Assembly (NCBI GenBank): GCA_030544235.1
Contig: CM060470.1
Coordinates: forward strand, 18,307,356-18,371,355
Direction: 5' to 3'
Source of the DNA: Lepturacanthus savala
Lineage: Eukaryota; Chordata; Actinopteri; Scombriformes; Trichiuridae
DNA: 64,000 bases
Position 1 is the stretch's first letter. Every line of letters begins with the position of its first letter. This document shows positions 60,156-64,000 of the stretch, piece by piece. The notes under the pieces were generated by a model. It saw nothing but the letters and a program-made list of their open reading frames with translations. It did no database searches and was not told the DNA's origin. Made by a program: the position numbers and the translations under genes.

Positions 60156-60532
60156 CACTACCGTTCAAAAGATTGGGGTCACTTAGAAAGTTCCTTATTT
60201 TTGAAAGAAAAGCACTGTTTTTTCAATGAAGATAACTTTAAACTAATCAGAAATACACTCTACACATCGCTAATGTGGTAAATGCCTTTTCCAGCTGCAA
60301 ATGTCTGTTTTTTGATGCAATATCTACATAGGTGTATAGAGGCCCATTTCCAGCAACTATCACTCCAGTGTTTTAATGGAACAATGTGTTTGCTCATTGC
60401 GTCAGAAGGCTAATGGATGATTAGAAAACCCTTGTGCAATCATGTTAGCACAGCTGAAAAGAGTTTAGTTGGTTAGAGAAGCTATAAAATCACAAAATTA
60501 TCTGGGTGACCCCAAACTTTTGAACGGTAGTG
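60156..60532. mobile_element. Tc1-like MITE with intact ends (377 bp)
   Basis: Flanked on both sides by TA. The left end CACTACCGTTCAAAAGATTG and right end CAAACTTTTGAACGGTAGTG are near-perfect inverted repeats. The interior keeps family text (AGGCCCATTTCCAGCAACTA; TTAGCACAGCTGAAAAGAGT) but no transposase. Confidence 0.92.
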
Positions 60533-61418
60533 TACATGTGTTTGTGTGTACTGCACCATATTTATTATTAAACATATTAATAAACATATTTGTTTGTGTG
60601 GATCCATTATGTCAACTTACATGTACACACATTTATTATCAAAGACAAGGCTTGAACATCAAATATAAATTGTGACCTTACCAAACAATGTGAATAGAAA
60701 TAATAATTAAAGACAGTTGCTCAATAAGCCAATCCAACAGTACAGAATTTTAAATTTGTCATGTACGATCAACATCCCAAAACAAGAGGAAAACAATATC
60801 ATGAACTGATAAACATGCTAACATACATATTGTAACATTTGTTGTCATCAAATAAACATGAGAATGTATTATGGTATAGATTTAGGGTCATATGGCCCAT
60901 CACTCTCATACACACGGTCCTGTCACTGCCCAGAACGGCCATGTGGTCTGACAGCAGGCAGCAACCCGAGGTGAGTCTACAGGGAGACAGGAGATCCCCG
61001 AGCAGCAACAGAGTCTGTGTGTTAGTGTCATCTCACCGCGAAAAGGCCTGAAGCTGCGGAGTGAGGGGTCACTGAGCAGAGAGAAGACCTCTCTGTTGGA
61101 GCCACACATGTGCACATAACATGCTATGTGTCACATACAACACACACATGCACATAGAAACGAATTTCTGAGGGACACATAAATAAAACATCACTGAATG
61201 TGATAAATAATTACATGTTATTGTTATCTAAACTACTGTGTTATTATTGTGAGTGTGTTATTGCTTTATTATGTTATTGTAAAACATATGGCCTTTTATC
61301 TCGCAAACGTGCTTCTGAGGTAATAATTCTGAGTTTCACATGCAGCACAGTGGAGAAATTACATGTTCAAAGCAGGATTGTGAGACTAGTTAGAGACAAA
61401 ATTAAACACCCTTTATTG

Positions 61419-61421
<3 letters not shown>

Positions 61422-61452
<31 letters not shown>
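61422..61452. repeat. (AT)n microsatellite
   Basis: About 30 bp of alternating AT. Confidence 0.9.
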
Positions 61453-61453
<1 letters not shown>

Positions 61454-62293
61454 AGAAAATTAACACAGCATCATCAACTGGAACAGGGAAACAGGGAAAA
61501 GTGCCTGATTTTAGGGGGTACCCTTGTAGGCTAACTTCAAACTAACTTGGTAGTCCTCCTCATTATCGGGAGTTATTATCCTGGTTAATTAGGCTGGTTG
61601 TATTGAGATGTTTTAATAGTGGTTTAAAGAAAGCTGACACTACCTTTAACTGCTATTACAATGATGCAGGTCAGACATGCATCACGGTTCTTTACATGGA
61701 GTCAATTGTGGTGGCTGTAAGGAAGTGGAAGAGGGGAGGGCTTGTTTGGTCTCAGAGGGAAAAAAAACAAAACTCAAAAGCAGACCTCCGGTAATATAAC
61801 ACAAAAATATTTGAGAAATGATTACATAGTCCACATTTAAAACTAAAAAAGAACATTAGAAAATGAGAAGGAAAAAAAGTCTCAAAATGGGCATTTATCT
61901 AGTTAGAGGGCAAAAGGAAGGTGCTTGAGCACCACCTGGGGTCTATATGTGCACGTGCCTAAGTATGAGAATCAAAGTGAGATTGGGACTCCTGGCTGTG
62001 TTTCTGGACTGTATGACATAAGATCTGGATTCTTTTGGTGCTGCCAACTCATCGCAAAACTCTTTTTGTGCTGTATACTGAGTTGAACGTGCACATATGT
62101 GCGAATGCGAAAGCAGGAGAGGGAGAGAGATGTACAGAGAGTGGACATAACAAGCAATCCTGTAAATAACTGAGTTATTACATGTTGTGTTTTCACACGG
62201 ACTGTGTTCACTGAGTGAATAAGGTGTGATCCAGCATGTACAGTCATGTTGAATCATGGTGAGTGTGTCTTGCAGCCACCAACGTTAAAGAGT

Positions 62294-62296
<3 letters not shown>

Positions 62297-62388
<92 letters not shown>
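62297..62388. repeat. (GT)46 microsatellite
   Basis: Ninety-two bases of uninterrupted GT. Confidence 0.99.
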
Positions 62389-62389
<1 letters not shown>

Positions 62390-62554
62390 GTCCAGGCCTA
62401 TGATGAGAGTTTGTCATTAGACTATTTGCATGTGTACATGTACATGTGTACAGGGATAAAAGCTTCTGCTCTATCATGTTATTATAATGGTACATGCAGG
62501 CTTAGAGCAACATTAGTGTAGTGCAACATTAGCTCAGAGCAAGATTATCAGACT

Positions 62555-62650
62555 CAAATCATATCAAACTTTATTTATAGAGCACCTTTCATGCATTAAC
62601 AATGCAACATAAAGTGCTTTACAGGATAACAGTAATAGACAAACTAATTA
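62555..62650. repeat. dispersed repeat (TTTATTTATAGAGCACCTTT type)
   Basis: AACTTTATTTATAGAGCACC followed by AAAGTGCTTTACAGGATAAC, a common fish interspersed repeat. Confidence 0.55.
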
Positions 62651-63289
62651 AAACCCTGCATATCTAGACAAGTACACAGCAAGAGACATGGACACTGGCA
62701 CAAGTACACACAAACTCACACACATACACACACCCAAATTGTTAGTATAAAAACATTATCGCAACATGGCAGGGCACTGAAGATCAAGATGAAGAGAACA
62801 GCACTTATGGGGCCATCTCTGGTGTTGTTTTTATGGTCTGAAATGAGTTTGGAGAAAATGAGATGTTCTTGCCTGTATCACTGCATTATTGTAGGTTTTG
62901 ACTTGATCACATCTGAATTATTAGTGTACTGTTAGTTGTGTTTGTTTCCACCATCTTTCAGCACTGCAATTTCTTTTTAACTTTTTTATATCATCACTGT
63001 TTCTCCACAGAGGTAAAGGTTTGGTTTTAAAAAATGTGTTTAAAAGTAGAGCCGTCTAGTCTAGTGCTTCTCTCAGTTTGCTATTAAAATTGTCCGCAGT
63101 AAAATCACAGGATGCAGGTAAAATTTGAGCAGGTGTGCTCTTTAAAACTTAAAAAAAAAAAAAAAAAAAAATTAAGTCACTTCAGAAGTTGGTAGTGCTT
63201 CCTCACCGTTCTCACCGGGATTCTCAGATGGTTAAAACTGCTGATGATAAAAATACAAGATAGCAGTCAGAATCAACGAGAAGAACACA

Positions 63290-64000
63290 CTGCCTACATT
63301 GTATTCAATGGGGGTGGGGTGCTGCTGACCTTAATTCGGGATATCATGAGGTGATCAAAAAGCTCCTCAGCAGCAAGGCCCAAGGGTGGATGAGATCCAC
63401 CTGGATCCTTGGATCCTCAAGGCTCTGGATGTTGTGGGGCTGTCTAGGTTGACATGATTCTGCAATATCACCTGGACTTCAAAAGCTGTGCCTCTGAACC
63501 ATAGACCAGGGTGGTCTCTCTTCAAAAAGGGGGACCAGAGGGAGTGCTCCAACAGGAAGAACACACTCTTCAGCTTCCCTGGGAGGGGTCCTAGAGAGGA
63601 GGGTCGGTGGACCATCTTTATACCCTTAGCATGTTTCTGGAGGGTGCATGGGAGTTTGCCCAACCTGTCTACATATGTTTTGTGGACTTGTAAAGGGCAT
63701 TCGACAGTGTCCCTCGGGGAGCCCTGTGCGGGACTGCTCCAGGAGTATGGGGTATTAGATGCATCAGTATGGGCCAATCGGTCCCTGTATACCCAGTGTC
63801 AGCAATTGGTCCGCATTGCGTCTTGTAAGTTGGATTTGTTTCCAGTGAAAGTTGGACTCCGCCATGGCTGCCCTTTGTCACAGATTATGTTCTAAACCTT
63901 TATGCATAGAATTTCTAGGTGCAGCCAGGGCGTTGCTTTTTGTGAATTATCTGGTCCTATTGGGCTCATCAGACCGTGACTTTCAGTTCCCGCTGGATCG
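63290..64000 (+). mobile_element. LINE fragment, RTE/Rex3-like reverse transcriptase, running off the right edge
   Basis: Same family as 41250-41830. Frames show WSLFKKGDQRECSN, FLEGAWEFAQPVYICFVDL, a stop in place of Glu before the DRVPR-type GHSTVSLGEPC, then SLYTQCQQLVRIASCKLDLF and KVGLRHGCPLSQIMF. Upstream text (CAATGGGGGTGGGGTGCTGC) parallels 41270. Frameshifts and stops show it is dead. Confidence 0.8.

Overview
This is vertebrate genomic DNA, most likely from a percomorph-type teleost. It is AT-rich and packed with long CA/GT and AT microsatellites. Gene density is very low and introns have GT-AG borders. It carries decayed fish mobile elements: Tc1-like transposons with CACTACCGTTCAAAA ends, RTE/Rex3-like and L2/Rex1-like LINEs, and a Ty3/gypsy remnant. 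There are no operons, CRISPR arrays or other prokaryotic features.

The one gene I can support is the 5' half of a class IIa histone deacetylase, hdac4, on the minus strand (read right to left). Ten internal coding exons lie at 22685-22443, 22350-22205, 21957-21807, 18729-18609, 17244-17126, 7680-7552, 7254-7148, 6970-6857, 6251-6044 and 5385-5177. All splice phases agree. Together with a proposed first exon ending at 33887 they give 517 in-frame codons. They encode the regulatory N-terminus: CtBP motif, glutamine-rich coiled coil, MEF2-binding segment, nuclear localisation signal and two 14-3-3 phosphosites. The catalytic deacetylase domain must lie beyond the left edge.

A CpG-rich block at about 33.5-34.45 kb is the probable promoter and leader exon. 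Its splice donor directly follows an ATG whose phase fits the first internal coding exon. The 11 kb first intron and a 9.4 kb intron (7681-17125) hold transposon remnants, minisatellites and a TAAT-rich non-repetitive stretch (8.1-9.5 kb) that could be a conserved enhancer cluster.

Right of the promoter (34.5-64 kb) I see no convincing intact gene. It holds a decayed plus-strand coiled-coil ORF unit (35.3-36.2 kb), LINE fragments (41.3, 47-48 and 63.3-64 kb), possible LTR pieces (49 and 57 kb), a 377-bp Tc1 deletion derivative with both ends intact (60.2-60.5 kb) and many microsatellites. I found no evidence for a new multi-gene system. The most distinctive features are the unusual hdac4 5' structure, an inserted polyHis-polyGln tract, and a pair of roughly 260-bp direct repeats bracketing the promoter. 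Repeat boundaries are by eye and approximate.
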